DNA of 64,000 nucleotides from FEB-10 sp963710645 (GTDB lineage Bacteria > Acidobacteriota > Thermoanaerobaculia > Thermoanaerobaculales > Sulfomarinibacteraceae): contig CAVQBD010000005.1 in NCBI GenBank assembly GCA_963710645.1, positions 40,196-104,195 on the forward strand, read 5' to 3'. The notes under the pieces are model-generated. The model did no database searches and had not been told where the DNA came from. It saw nothing but the letters and a program-made list of their open reading frames with translations. Within the stretch, counting starts at the first letter, position 1. Every line of letters starts with the position of its first letter. A program made the position numbers and the translations under genes. Positions 18,109-26,375 of the stretch are shown one piece after another.

Positions 18109-18326
18109 TCCCCCACCCACCCACTCTCGCGATGGGGCGATGGGGCTATGAGGCTAAGGGGCTATGAGGGCCCTCTCGCCCGGGGGCGCGACGTTCGTTT
18201 AATTTTCATCACCGTGGTGGCGGGGGGTAAACCCCCGACCTACAGACAAAAAACGTAGCCCAGGGGTCAACCCCCTGGGCCCCACGGCATCGATGTCTTC
18301 GCCGGCGCGACGAGCGGACGTGCCAC

Positions 18327-18388
18327 TTTTGACATTGTTGGGAACCTGGTTGCTGAATGATCTGGCGTAGGGGCCGAACAATGTCAAG
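18327..18388. repeat. Inverted-repeat element, copy 3
   Basis: TTTTGACATTGTTGGG at 18327-18342 pairs with CCGAACAATGTCAAG at 18374-18388 with one mismatch. GTGCCAC precedes the left arm and GGCGGCAACC follows the right arm. Confidence 0.8.
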
Positions 18389-18460
18389 GGCGGCAACCTC
18401 GGGGAGCGCATCGGGAGAATCGGCGCGTCGAAATCGGTAAAACGAACCGAACGCGCGGGC

Positions 18461-18529
18461 CGGTGCCAGGCACCGTCGAAATCGGAACGGAGCACGAGAT
18501 CGCTACATCTGCGGCGGTGCCTGGCACCG
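18461..18529 (-). repeat. 69-bp palindromic element, copy 2 (inverted)
   Basis: CGGTGCCAGGCACCG at 18461-18475 and CGGTGCCTGGCACCG at 18515-18529 bound a core that is the reverse complement of the core in the copies at 6095, 53288 and 59526. It lies immediately after the end of the RNase H gene (18535, minus strand) and could form its terminator hairpin. Confidence 0.85.
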
Positions 18530-18534
18530 ACATG

Positions 18535-19419
18535 CTATCCATCGTCGGTCAGGGCGTGAGTGGCCAGACGCTTGGCCTCCTCCATTTCAGGCGGCATTGC
18601 GCCTCGGCTCGCCACGTGCCAGTGCACCTCGTGGGGCTCCATTGCGGAGTCGAGATCACGCCACAGATCGGCGTGGGCCACCGGACGGCCGTCCCGAGTC
18701 CGCCATCCCCGCGCCCTCCACCCCCTCATCCATGACGAGGCCCCGTCCTTGAGGTAGTCCGATACGGTATAGATATGCACGCGAACCGGACGCTTGAGTT
18801 CTCCCAGCCCCGCCACCGCGCCGTGGAGATGCATCCGATTGGCCGATGCGCCCACCACCCGCCCGGCCACCGGTTTCTCCTCCTCGCCAAATTGGAGCAG
18901 CGCGGACCAGCCTCCGGTATCGCGCTTCCCGGAGTGGGCCGCGCCGAGGAAGAGATGGACCGCGCCGGGATCATCCACCGGCAGCGGGGCACGCGGGATT
19001 GCGGCCGAGGCCAGTTCGTCTGCTCGTTCGTTCCAACGATCGCCGGCGTGGCCCTTGACCCACTGCCACGTCACCTCGTGCCGGTCCAGCTCGGCACTCA
19101 GCTCTCGCCATAGATCGGCATTCTTGACCGCCTTTTTGCCGGCGGTCTGCCAGCCGTTGGCTCGCCACCGGTCGATCCACTCGGTGATGCCTTTTTGCAC
19201 ATACTCCGAGTCGGTGATGAGCCGAACCCGACAGCCCTGTTCCACGGCACGAAGGCCCTCGATAGCCGCACGGAGTTCCATTCGGTTGTTTGTGGCCTCG
19301 GGCTCTCCGCCGGAGAATTCCTGCGGTTTGACTCCTTTTCGGAGTACGATCGCGCCCCATCCACCCGGTCCCGGATTCGGGCGGCACCCACCGTCCGTGT
19401 ACAGCGTGACCTCCTCCAT
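18535..19419 (-). CDS. rnhA: Tandem RNase HI protein with inactive second domain
   Basis: Residues 1 to about 150 are a complete RNase HI, which cuts the RNA strand of RNA-DNA hybrids: Asp in LYTDGGC, Glu in NNRMELRA, Asp in ITDSEYV, and the His/Asp loop GHAGDRWNERADELA. Residues 155 to 294 are a second, clearly homologous copy (GWRARGWRTRDGRPVAHADL against RWRANGWQTAGKKAVKNADL in the first). In it every catalytic residue is changed: FLGAAH, NRMHLHG, YTVSDYL and no GH-D loop. The ATG at 19419 overlaps the SDR stop by one base (TGATG); the open frame upstream lies inside that gene. The second domain may bind hybrid or mediate dimerisation; that is inference. Confidence 0.9.
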   Translation of the reverse strand: MEEVTLYTDGGCRPNPGPGGWGAIVLRKGVKPQEFSGGEPEATNNRMELRAAIEGLRAVEQGCRVRLITDSEYVQKGITEWIDRWRANGWQTAGKKAVKNADLWRELSAELDRHEVTWQWVKGHAGDRWNERADELASAAIPRAPLPVDDPGAVHLFLGAAHSGKRDTGGWSALLQFGEEEKPVAGRVVGASANRMHLHGAVAGLGELKRPVRVHIYTVSDYLKDGASSWMRGWRARGWRTRDGRPVAHADLWRDLDSAMEPHEVHWHVASRGAMPPEMEEAKRLATHALTDDG

Positions 19420-20222
19420 CACCGCCCCACCTTCTGACCCAGGCCGCGCACGGTGTGGGCGAGGATCCCGGGCGCGAATCGCTCCAGGGCCACCGCGAGC
19501 TTGCCGTGGGCGGTGATCACCACCTTTCGCCGGCGGCGGACAATGGCGCTCACCATCTTGCGCGCCGCTCGGTCCGACGGCATCCGGATCCACTTCGGCA
19601 TGGGATCCGGTCGGTCGTTGTGAACCGCGCCGTAGTTGTCCACCTGGCGGATCTCAGAGTCCACGAAACCCGGTTCGACCAGGGTCACGGCCACCCCTTT
19701 CCGCCCGAGCTCATACCACAGGACCTGGGCCAGGGAACGCACCGCAAACTTGCTCATGGAGTAGGGTCCGGATCGGGCGAAAGCCAACTCGCCCGAAACA
19801 CTCCCCATGATCGCAAGCGAACCGCCGCTCTCGAGCAGGGCTTCCCGGCAGGCGTAGACCGTGCGAAGCACTCCAAAGACATTGGTCTCGAACTGCCGCC
19901 GGAAATCATCCAGTTCCAGCTTGTGGACCGCGCCGGCAACCCCGAAGCCGGCATTTGCAACCGCCCAGTCGAGCCTCCCGAACTCCTCCAGGGTGTTTTC
20001 CACCGCCCGTTCCTGGTCGCCGTCTCGGGTCACATCACAGGTCAGGACCAGACATCGGCGACCGAGCTTTCGGATCTGTTCCGCCACCACTTCGAGCCGA
20101 TCCGCTCTCCTGGCTGCCACCGCCACATCGGCTCCCCGCTGGGCAAACTCCACAGCCAAGGCCGCTCCGATCCCGGAGGAGGCTCCTGTGATGAACGCAA
20201 CCGTTCCATCGAGGCTCTTCAA
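19419..20222 (-). CDS. Short-chain dehydrogenase/reductase
   Basis: This is a classical SDR of about 267 residues. It has the cofactor turn FITGASSGIGAALAVEFA, AVANAGFGV, the catalytic Ser in MGSVSGELAF and YSMSKFAVRSLAQ. The likely start is the TTG at 20222, with AAGGAGA about a dozen bases upstream; the frame remains open for another 107 codons but that stretch is intergenic-like. Residues after 240 form a hydrophobic/basic tail, perhaps membrane-associating. The gene is coupled to the downstream RNase H gene by a one-base overlap, though their functions have no evident link. The substrate is unknown. Confidence 0.88.
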   Translation of the reverse strand: MKSLDGTVAFITGASSGIGAALAVEFAQRGADVAVAARRADRLEVVAEQIRKLGRRCLVLTCDVTRDGDQERAVENTLEEFGRLDWAVANAGFGVAGAVHKLELDDFRRQFETNVFGVLRTVYACREALLESGGSLAIMGSVSGELAFARSGPYSMSKFAVRSLAQVLWYELGRKGVAVTLVEPGFVDSEIRQVDNYGAVHNDRPDPMPKWIRMPSDRAARKMVSAIVRRRRKVVITAHGKLAVALERFAPGILAHTVRGLGQKVGR

Positions 20223-20385
20223 ATGCTGTTGTCTCCTTCGCGCAAGCCGTAAGCCGTAAGCCGAAAGCCGCGGGCCGTGGCCATTATCCACTGTTCTGCG
20301 GGCGGATGCCGGCCGCAAACCCGAACGGCGCGCTCCCGTATACTCCCGAGGTCCAAGACCAATCCGCCGAACAGGGAGACAACCA

Positions 20386-21540
20386 ATGCCAACCAATCGC
20401 CGTGAGTTCATCCACCTGTCAACACTCGCCGGTGTCGCGGGAATGGCTCCGATCGCTTCCGCACAGGACGCCGACGTCGGCCATGCTGCATCCAAGCTCA
20501 CGATCCTCGTTCTCGGGGGCACCGGCCTGATCGGACCGCCCATGGTGCGCTATGCCCTGGCTCGCGGCCACGAGGTGACCCTGTTCAACCGCGGCAAGAC
20601 CAACACCGATCTGTTCCCGGAACAGGAGAAGATCCGCGGCGATCGCAACGACGACATCTCGGCCCTAGAGGCCGCGGTGGCCGCCGGCCGGTCGTGGGAC
20701 GTGGTCATCGACAACACCGCATCGATTCCCCGATGGGTCGAGGAGTCCGCGCAGCTGCTCAAGGACAGCGCCAGCCTCTACCTCTACACCTCCTCCATTT
20801 CTGCCTATGCCGACCACATGACGCCCAACGCCGACGAGACCGCGCCGGTGGGAAAAATCTCAGACGAGGAGGCGGCGGCCGTCAAGACCAACCGCGAGAT
20901 CACCGGCGAGAACTATGGCCCGCTGAAGGCTCGCTGCGAATTGGCGGCGCGGAACGCCTTCCCCGGCCACAGCATCGTCGTCCGGCCGGGGCTGATCGTG
21001 GGTCCCGGCGACTACTCCGACCGCTTCACCTACTGGCCGGTGCGGATCCATCGCGGTGGGGAGGTCATGGCCCCCGGCAACCCCACAGATCCCGTCCAAT
21101 TCATCGATTGCCGGGATCTCGGCGAGTGGTATATCCGGTTGGTGGAGAACAAGGCGGTGGGCGTTTACAACGGTACCGGACCGGCCTCGGCCATGTCGGT
21201 GGCTGAGATGCTTTACGGGATCCGCGCCACCACCGCCGAACCGGTCTCCTTTACCTGGGTGCCGGCAGATTTTCTCAAGGAACACGAGGTGGAGGAGTGG
21301 ATGCACATGACCGTCTGGGTGCCGCCGGAGGGCGAGTACGCCGGGTTCTCCAGCTCCAGCATCCAGCGGGCGCTCGATGCCGGCCTCAGCTTCCGGCCGC
21401 TGGCGGTGACAGCCGTCGACACCGTGGACTACTGGAACGCTCTTCCCGAGGAACGGCGGGCCAAACCTCGCGCCGGATTGGACGCAGAGAAGGAAAGGGA
21501 AGTCCTCGCGGCGTGGCACGACACACAGGAGAAATCTTAA
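20386..21540 (+). CDS. NAD-dependent epimerase/dehydratase (extended SDR) with Tat-like leader
   Basis: The N-terminus MPTNRREFIHLSTLAGVAGM looks like a twin-arginine signal followed by a hydrophobic stretch ending in ASAQDAD, so the enzyme is likely exported folded. The main domain has the Rossmann turn ILVLGGTGLIGPPMVRYAL, a strand with VTLFNRGKTN, and an ENYGPLKARCE motif in the usual position of the YxxxK pair. A sugar- or steroid-type oxidoreduction is plausible. GGGAGA precedes the ATG at 20386. It is divergent from the SDR gene at 20222, leaving about 160 bases for two promoters. The exact reaction is unknown. Confidence 0.82.
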   Translation: MPTNRREFIHLSTLAGVAGMAPIASAQDADVGHAASKLTILVLGGTGLIGPPMVRYALARGHEVTLFNRGKTNTDLFPEQEKIRGDRNDDISALEAAVAAGRSWDVVIDNTASIPRWVEESAQLLKDSASLYLYTSSISAYADHMTPNADETAPVGKISDEEAAAVKTNREITGENYGPLKARCELAARNAFPGHSIVVRPGLIVGPGDYSDRFTYWPVRIHRGGEVMAPGNPTDPVQFIDCRDLGEWYIRLVENKAVGVYNGTGPASAMSVAEMLYGIRATTAEPVSFTWVPADFLKEHEVEEWMHMTVWVPPEGEYAGFSSSSIQRALDAGLSFRPLAVTAVDTVDYWNALPEERRAKPRAGLDAEKEREVLAAWHDTQEKS

Positions 21541-21646
21541 TCTTGAATTTTTAGTTTTGAATTTCCCCCGCCCACCCCCGGTCTTTGGACGGCGGACGGG
21601 AATTTAGAATTCAAAATTCAACATTCAAAAGTCAGACAGGAGTGAC
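21541..21646. repeat. Inverted AT-rich repeats between two genes
   Basis: Two AT-rich runs of TTGAATTTT/AAAATTCAA type flank a C-rich centre (CCCCCGCCCACCCCC). The left run (about 21541-21565) can pair with the right run (about 21600-21632), giving a long stem just after the epimerase stop, which may serve as a terminator or RNA-stability hairpin. Confidence 0.45.
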
Positions 21647-22942
21647 ATGGTCAAAAGGGTGCTGCAGAGGATGGTGGATGTGCGTGACGACGAGGTCGCC
21701 GGACTGCTGCTGTCCGCCATCTATTTCTTCCTGCTCTTCGCCGGATATTTCATCATCCGGCCGCTGCGCGACGAGATGGGAATGCTCGGAGGCGTCCGGA
21801 GTCTCGCATGGCTGTTCACCGGAACCCTGGTGGGGATGCTCCTCGCCCACCCCATCTACACCGCCCTGGTGGCGCGGCTGCCGCGCAGCCGATTCATACC
21901 CCTCGTCTACCGCTTTTTTGCCGCGAACTTGCTGCTCTTCTTTGTTCTGTTGAAGGTCGTGCCCGCCGACAGCCAGATTTGGATCGCCCGCGTCTTCTTC
22001 ATCTGGACAAGCGTCTTCAATCTCTTCGTGCTGGCCGTCTTCTGGTCGTTCATGTCCGACATCTTTCGTCCCGAGCAGGCCAAGCGGCTGTTCGGCTTCA
22101 TCGCGGTGGGGGGCACCCTCGGTGCGGTGGCGGGCTCGGCCATTACGGCTCAGCTCGCCGACAAGATCGCACCGGTCAATCTGTTGCTGGTCACGATGGT
22201 CTCCCTCGAGTTAGCCGTTTGGTGCGTCAAGCGTCTCAACCGCTGGTCCGTGGCGACTCAGAGCAAAGAGATAGAGACTCCCGGCAACCAGGAAACGGCC
22301 ATCGGCGGAGGGGTCACGGCGGGCATCACCGCGGTGCTGCGCTCACCCTATCTGCTGGCCATCTGCGGCTATCTTTTCTGCCACACCATCACCGCCACCT
22401 TTCTCTACTTCGAGCAGGCCGAGATCGTGCCGTTGGCCTTTGGCGACGACCGGGCCGCGCGTACGGTCTTTCTGGCCCGCATCGATCTGGTGGTGAACTC
22501 CCTCACCGCCATCACCCAGATCTTCCTCACCGGTCGGATGCTGAGGGTGTTCGGGGTGGCGGTGTCGCTGGCCGTCCTCCCCATCGTGTGCGCGGCCGGT
22601 TTCCTGAGCCTTGCGGCCTGGCCAACCCTGGCGACCCTCGCCATCTTCCAGGTGCTGCGGCGGTCCTCGAACTACGCCATCTCGAGACCCGGACGGGAGG
22701 TCCTCTACACCGTTCTGCCGCGGGAGGAGAAATACAAAGCCAAGCACCTCATCGACACCTTTGTCTACCGGGCCGGTGATCAGATCGGCGCGTGGTCCTA
22801 CGCCGGTGCTCGGGCGCTCGGCCTCGGCATGACCGGTGTCTCCCTCGCGGCCGTTCCCATCTCGACGATCTGGCTCGGCCTCGCCCTGTGGCTCGGGAAA
22901 CGCCAGAAGCGCCTCGAGGCCGGCCCCCACCCGCCCGGTTGA
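21647..22942 (+). CDS. NTP/NDP-exchange (Tlc)-like or MFS-type membrane transporter
   Basis: The product is an integral membrane protein with about 12 hydrophobic segments in 431 residues. The region FFLLFAGYFIIRPLRDEMG and the long WSFMSDIFRPEQAKRLFGFI segment followed by VGGTLGAVAGS are typical of the bacterial relatives of ATP/ADP translocases that are often annotated as MFS or Npt1/Npt2 proteins. These relatives are common in free-living bacteria, and their substrates are mostly unknown. AGGAG lies 7 to 8 bases before the ATG at 21647. The last residues are basic and cytoplasmic. Confidence 0.75.
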   Translation: MVKRVLQRMVDVRDDEVAGLLLSAIYFFLLFAGYFIIRPLRDEMGMLGGVRSLAWLFTGTLVGMLLAHPIYTALVARLPRSRFIPLVYRFFAANLLLFFVLLKVVPADSQIWIARVFFIWTSVFNLFVLAVFWSFMSDIFRPEQAKRLFGFIAVGGTLGAVAGSAITAQLADKIAPVNLLLVTMVSLELAVWCVKRLNRWSVATQSKEIETPGNQETAIGGGVTAGITAVLRSPYLLAICGYLFCHTITATFLYFEQAEIVPLAFGDDRAARTVFLARIDLVVNSLTAITQIFLTGRMLRVFGVAVSLAVLPIVCAAGFLSLAAWPTLATLAIFQVLRRSSNYAISRPGREVLYTVLPREEKYKAKHLIDTFVYRAGDQIGAWSYAGARALGLGMTGVSLAAVPISTIWLGLALWLGKRQKRLEAGPHPPG

Positions 22943-23078
22943 AAGTTGAACGTTAAACGTTGAACGTTCCGCCCACCCACCCCACGATTCTGAATTTTGA
23001 ATTCTCAATTTTGAGTTTTGAACTTTTGGTTGCCCCACCCACCCCGGGGCGCCCTTCATGTCGTTCTGAGCGAGTCCC

Positions 23079-23263
23079 CTAGCCCGCACTTCTCACCGAG
23101 TGTCTGCTGCGGGCGGCGAATCGCGGCCATCTGTCGTGCTTTTCGCGAATCGTGCTCCTCAACGTAGTGCGACTACGCCTGCGTCGCCCGATCCGCGAAA
23201 AACCCAACATCTGACCACCCCTCGCCGCCCTCGTGACGAAACCCGGTGAGAAGTGCGGGCTAG
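23079..23263. repeat. 185-bp palindrome-ended element nested in another repeat
   Basis: CTAGCCCGCACTTCTCACCG at 23079-23098 and its exact 20-base complement at 23244-23263 form perfect terminal inverted repeats. The interior (about 145 bases) has further imperfect inverted symmetry around GGCGGCGA/TCGCCGCC. No coding capacity is seen. It interrupts a larger palindromic element whose halves lie on both sides. Confidence 0.85.
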
Positions 23264-23330
23264 GGCCGAGTCGAAGAACCTGGGCGGGTGGCGTCGGCCC
23301 GTTGGTCACCACCGCCCACCCTCGCCATGA

Positions 23331-23369
23331 GCTATGGGGCTATGGGGCTATGGGGCTATGGGGCTATGA
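23331..23369 (+). repeat. Octamer tandem repeat GCTATGGG
   Basis: Between four and five perfect copies of the octamer GCTATGGG lie head to tail, ending in GCTATGAG. A degenerate version is seen near 18130-18170 (GGGGCTATGAGG). Confidence 0.85.
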
Positions 23370-23511
23370 GATTCAAACCGCCCGAGCATCTCAGCGCGCC
23401 CTTTCGCTTCGGGCGGACGGGTGCGGACTCTCAACTCTTGACTTTCGACTTTCGACCGGCCGGGCTGGTGGGGGTTGCTCCTTGCAGATGTGATACAACC
23501 ATCACCCAATC

Positions 23512-24369
23512 ATGATCAAGGACGTAAAACCCCTCGTCTGGGCCTTTGACGCCGAATGGGTGCCGGACCCACTGGCCGGCCACCTCGTGTACGGCGTTCC
23601 CCAGGAGGTCGAATCCTCAGAAGAGGTGATGCGGCACATGTGGGAGGCCGGAGGGGCAACCGAAGAGGACCCCACGCCCTTTCTGAAAACGGCGGTGTGC
23701 CGGATCGTGTCGGTGGCGGTGGTACAGCGCAAGGCGAAACCGGACCACACCGTGACCCTCAGCCTGACCTCCCTGCCGCATGACCCGGACGATGAGACCC
23801 AGACGCACGAGGCCCACATCATCTCCGCCTTCCTCGACGCCCTCGGCAGCCTCCGGCCCCAGCTGGTGGGGTTCAATTCTCAGAACTCCGACATCAAGAT
23901 CCTGATTCAACGAGGCCTGATCAACGGCATCGAGGCGGCCGGCTTTTGCCGACGTCCCGACAAACCGTGGGAGGGGGTGGATTACTTCGCCCGCGGATCG
24001 GACTGGAACGTGGACCTCAAGGAGATCGTCGGCGGCTGGGGCAAGACAGTCCCGTCACTCCATGAGATCGCGGTCCAAAGTGGCATCCCCGGCAAGATGG
24101 ACGTGGACGGCAATCAGGTGGCCCAGCTCTGGCTCGACGGTGAGTGGCGACGGATCGTCGAGTACAACGAGTACGACGCTTTGACCACCTACCTGGTGTG
24201 GCTTCGTCTCGCCCACTTCGCCGGTCACTTCGACGACCTGCAGTACGCTGACGAACAACAACGTGTGGAACGCCTCCTTGAAGACGAGATCGCGAACGGC
24301 AGCCGATCCCATCTGTCGGCCTACTTGGAGGAATGGCAACGGCTACGGGCGGCCATCGAGAATCGGTGA
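23512..24369 (+). CDS. 3'-5' exonuclease, PolB-like DEDDy type
   Basis: This is a 285-residue stand-alone exonuclease of the PolB-proofreading type (PF10108-like). The DEDDy residues are visible: Asp and Glu in WAFDAEWVPD, the middle Asp in LVGFNSQNSDIKIL, and Tyr-x3-Asp in YNEYDALTTYLVW. No polymerase domain follows. It probably trims DNA or RNA 3' ends in the cytoplasm. No clear ribosome site lies before the ATG at 23512; the heptamer repeat of the gap ends about 50 bases upstream. RidA follows after about 130 bases on the same strand. Confidence 0.85.
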   Translation: MIKDVKPLVWAFDAEWVPDPLAGHLVYGVPQEVESSEEVMRHMWEAGGATEEDPTPFLKTAVCRIVSVAVVQRKAKPDHTVTLSLTSLPHDPDDETQTHEAHIISAFLDALGSLRPQLVGFNSQNSDIKILIQRGLINGIEAAGFCRRPDKPWEGVDYFARGSDWNVDLKEIVGGWGKTVPSLHEIAVQSGIPGKMDVDGNQVAQLWLDGEWRRIVEYNEYDALTTYLVWLRLAHFAGHFDDLQYADEQQRVERLLEDEIANGSRSHLSAYLEEWQRLRAAIENR

Positions 24370-24503
24370 CGGCAAGCGCCCCATCAGCTCTGAAATCACA
24401 GCCATTCGACCGGGGTCGGAAGGCGCCATCGCATGAGCCGTCGGGACCCAGTGCCCACCCTGTGCTACGGGTATATTCTGAAGATCGAGAATGGAGGAAT
24501 CCA

Positions 24504-24887
24504 ATGGAACGAACCGTGATTTCAACCGACACCGCACCGGGAGCCGTTGGCCCCTACTCGCAGGCGATCCGAATCGGCGACTTGGTCTATACGGCCGGTC
24601 AGGTCCCGCTGGATCCCGCCACCGGAGCCATCGACGCCACCACCATCGAGGACCAGACCCGCCAGGCGTTGAACAACGTCAAGGCGGTGCTGGAAGCGGC
24701 CGGCAGCGGGCTCGATCGGGCGGTGAAGATGACCGTCTTCATGACCGACTTGGGCAATTTCGGCGCCATGAACGCGGTCTATGCCTCGTTCTTTCCAAAC
24801 GACCCGCCCGCCCGGTCGGCCGTCCAGGTGTCGGCGTTACCGCTCGGCGCGCAGATCGAAATCGAGGCCGTCGCCGCGATTCGGTGA
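24504..24887 (+). CDS. ridA: RidA-family enamine/imine deaminase
   Basis: The product has 127 residues, the usual RidA length. RidA trimers hydrolyse reactive enamine/imine intermediates made by PLP enzymes. The sequence has GAVGPYSQAIRIGDLVYTAG, the active-site Arg in PPARSAVQVSALPLGAQIEIE and a C-terminal Glu before AVAAIR. GGAGG at 24493-24497 fixes the ATG at 24504. The gene converges with asnA and shares with it a gap containing a long inverted repeat. Confidence 0.95.
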   Translation: MERTVISTDTAPGAVGPYSQAIRIGDLVYTAGQVPLDPATGAIDATTIEDQTRQALNNVKAVLEAAGSGLDRAVKMTVFMTDLGNFGAMNAVYASFFPNDPPARSAVQVSALPLGAQIEIEAVAAIR

Positions 24888-25072
24888 GAAGGTGAAAAGG
24901 TGAGAAGGGGGCAGGGTGAGAAGGCCCACCCTCCTGCAACTTCTCCGTCTGTGGTGACCAGAGGCGTGCGGTCACTGTTCTGTCAATGTCGTTGGGGTTA
25001 AAGAATTACCACCACGGTTCGGACTGAAGGCCGCCCTTTCTCCTTCTCACCTTCTCACCTTCTTACCGTCTT
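24888..25072. terminator. Inverted GGTGAGAA repeats between convergent genes
   Basis: Right after ridA comes a run of GGTGAGAAGG-type octamers (24888-24925); just before the end of asnA comes its complement (CCTTCTCACCTTCTCACC, about 25040-25066). Transcripts from either side could form a long stem, so this may be a bidirectional terminator. The middle (about 100 bases) shows no feature. Confidence 0.45.
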
Positions 25073-26200
25073 CTATTCAAGCACGTGGATGTTGCGCTCG
25101 GCGCAGATCTTCTTGAGCTGCTCGGGCCACACGGTCACCGTCACCTCGCCGAGGTGGGCGGTGCGCAGCAGGTACATGTAGGTCCTGGCCTGACCGATGC
25201 CGCCGCCGATGGACAACGGGATCTGGTCGTTGAGGATCGCCTGGTGGTACGGCAGCGCCAGGTCCTCTTGCAGCCCGGCCATCTCCATCTGTTTCACGAG
25301 GGTGTCCTTGGTGACGCGGATGCCCATGGAGGTCAGCTCGTGGCGGCGTTTGGTGACCGGGTTCCACACCAGGATGTCCCCGTTGAGGCCGTGCATGGGA
25401 CGACCGTCCGCCGACGTGGTCTCGGTAATCCAGTCGTCGTAATCGGCGGCGCGCATCTCGTGGGGGTAGCCGTCGGCGAGGACCCAACCGATGCCGATGA
25501 TGAAGACCGCGGGGTGTTCCTGGATGAGCCTGGTTTCGCGTTGCTTGCGCGGCAGATCCGGGTACATGTCGAGGATATCCTCGGCGTGGAAGAACTCGAG
25601 CTCCTCGGGGATCTCGGGGAACTTGTCGCTCTTGAGGGCCGGGAAGAGATCCTGGGCGTGGAGTCCCGCACCGCGGATCACCTTCCAGATCTTCCGTACC
25701 GTGTCCTTGAGGTACTCAAGATTGCGGTCCTCGGCGGTGATCACCTTCTCCCAGTCCCATTGGTCCACGTAGGAGCTGTGGTCGTGGTCGAGGAAGTAGT
25801 CCTTGCGCACGGCGCGCATGTCGGTGTTGATGCCCTCTCCCACCTTGCAACCAAACTGCTTCAACGCAGGTCTCTTCCATTTGGTGGCCGCCTGCACGAC
25901 CTGGGCCTCGATTCTCTTGTCCAGCCCGAGCCCGCAGGGGAACTCCACCGGCGTCCGCGATCCGTCGCGGTCGAGCATGTCGTTGACGCCACTTTCCTTG
26001 GTGACGATCAGCGGCACCTGCACCAAATTCAGATTGAGCTCACGAGCGAGCCCGTCCTCGATGTACCGTTTGATCTCGTACAGCGCCCGCATCCGCTCCA
26101 TGGGTGGCAGGATGGGCTCGTAGTCATCGGGGAGGATCTTGGCGACCTCCTCATAGGTGCTGATACCGGGTCCGGCCAGATCCGCCTTCTTGTCGTTCAT
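25073..26200 (-). CDS. asnA: Aspartate-ammonia ligase (asparagine synthetase A)
   Basis: AsnA makes asparagine from aspartate, ammonia and ATP through an aspartyl-adenylate; the fold is that of class II tRNA synthetases. Seen: VPLIVTKESGVNDMLDRDGSR, the DHDHSSYVDQWDWEKVI region, and the C-terminal motif 3 PLSIGGGIGQARTYMYLL with its ATP-binding Arg. The length of 375 residues is longer than the roughly 330 of the E. coli enzyme, mainly through an insertion in the middle (region with AADYDDWITETTSADGRP). GGAGGAG just before the ATG at 26200 fixes the start; the frame continues upstream into heptamer repeats and is not coding. Confidence 0.95.
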   Translation of the reverse strand: MNDKKADLAGPGISTYEEVAKILPDDYEPILPPMERMRALYEIKRYIEDGLARELNLNLVQVPLIVTKESGVNDMLDRDGSRTPVEFPCGLGLDKRIEAQVVQAATKWKRPALKQFGCKVGEGINTDMRAVRKDYFLDHDHSSYVDQWDWEKVITAEDRNLEYLKDTVRKIWKVIRGAGLHAQDLFPALKSDKFPEIPEELEFFHAEDILDMYPDLPRKQRETRLIQEHPAVFIIGIGWVLADGYPHEMRAADYDDWITETTSADGRPMHGLNGDILVWNPVTKRRHELTSMGIRVTKDTLVKQMEMAGLQEDLALPYHQAILNDQIPLSIGGGIGQARTYMYLLRTAHLGEVTVTVWPEQLKKICAERNIHVLE

Positions 26201-26318
26201 GGGCTCCTCCTGATGGTTTGGTATGGGGATCGCCGCCGAGGCGATCCCGATCGGTTGTAGGGCAGTTCGCGGTCGGGTGTCAAGGACTTTGTGACATTTT
26301 GCACTATCGCGCCACTCT

Positions 26319-26362
26319 GTCCCGACTCCCGAGTCCCGAGTCCCGAGTCCCGAGCCCCGAGT
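26319..26362 (+). repeat. Heptamer tandem repeat GAGTCCC
   Basis: About six copies of GAGTCCC, mostly perfect, lie in the gap upstream of asnA and just after the end of the SDR gene (26376, minus strand). They could form the 3' end of the SDR transcript. Confidence 0.85.
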
Positions 26363-26375
26363 TTCGGGTTGGACA

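Larger units (their letters stand above)
18109..18534. repeat. Gene-free region with hairpins and two repeat elements
   Basis: No gene is seen. In order it holds imperfect GGGGCTATGAG repeats (18130-18170), two strong hairpins (GGGGGGTAAACCCCC near 18220 and GCCCAGGGGTCAACCCCCTGGGC near 18256-18278) that could end transcription of the protease gene, an inverted-repeat element (18327-18388) and a 69-bp palindromic element (18461-18529). Confidence 0.65.
22943..23511. repeat. Gene-free region dense in repeats
   Basis: No gene is seen. From left to right there are heptamer-type runs GTTGAACGTTAAAC (22938-22965) and TTTTGAATTCTCAATTTTGAG (22990-23025), the left end of a GTTCTGAGCGAG / GAGTCGAAGAAC palindromic element (23056-23285) with a 185-base palindrome nested in it (23079-23263), tandem GCTATGGG octamers (23331-23369), and CTTTCGA heptamers (23440-23460). 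The exonuclease gene begins only 50 bases after the last run. Confidence 0.7.

Noticed and set aside
20223..20543. N-terminal extension of the SDR at 19419
   Set aside because: The stretch has no family similarity and runs into the divergent epimerase gene; the SDR fold begins a few codons after the TTG at 20222.
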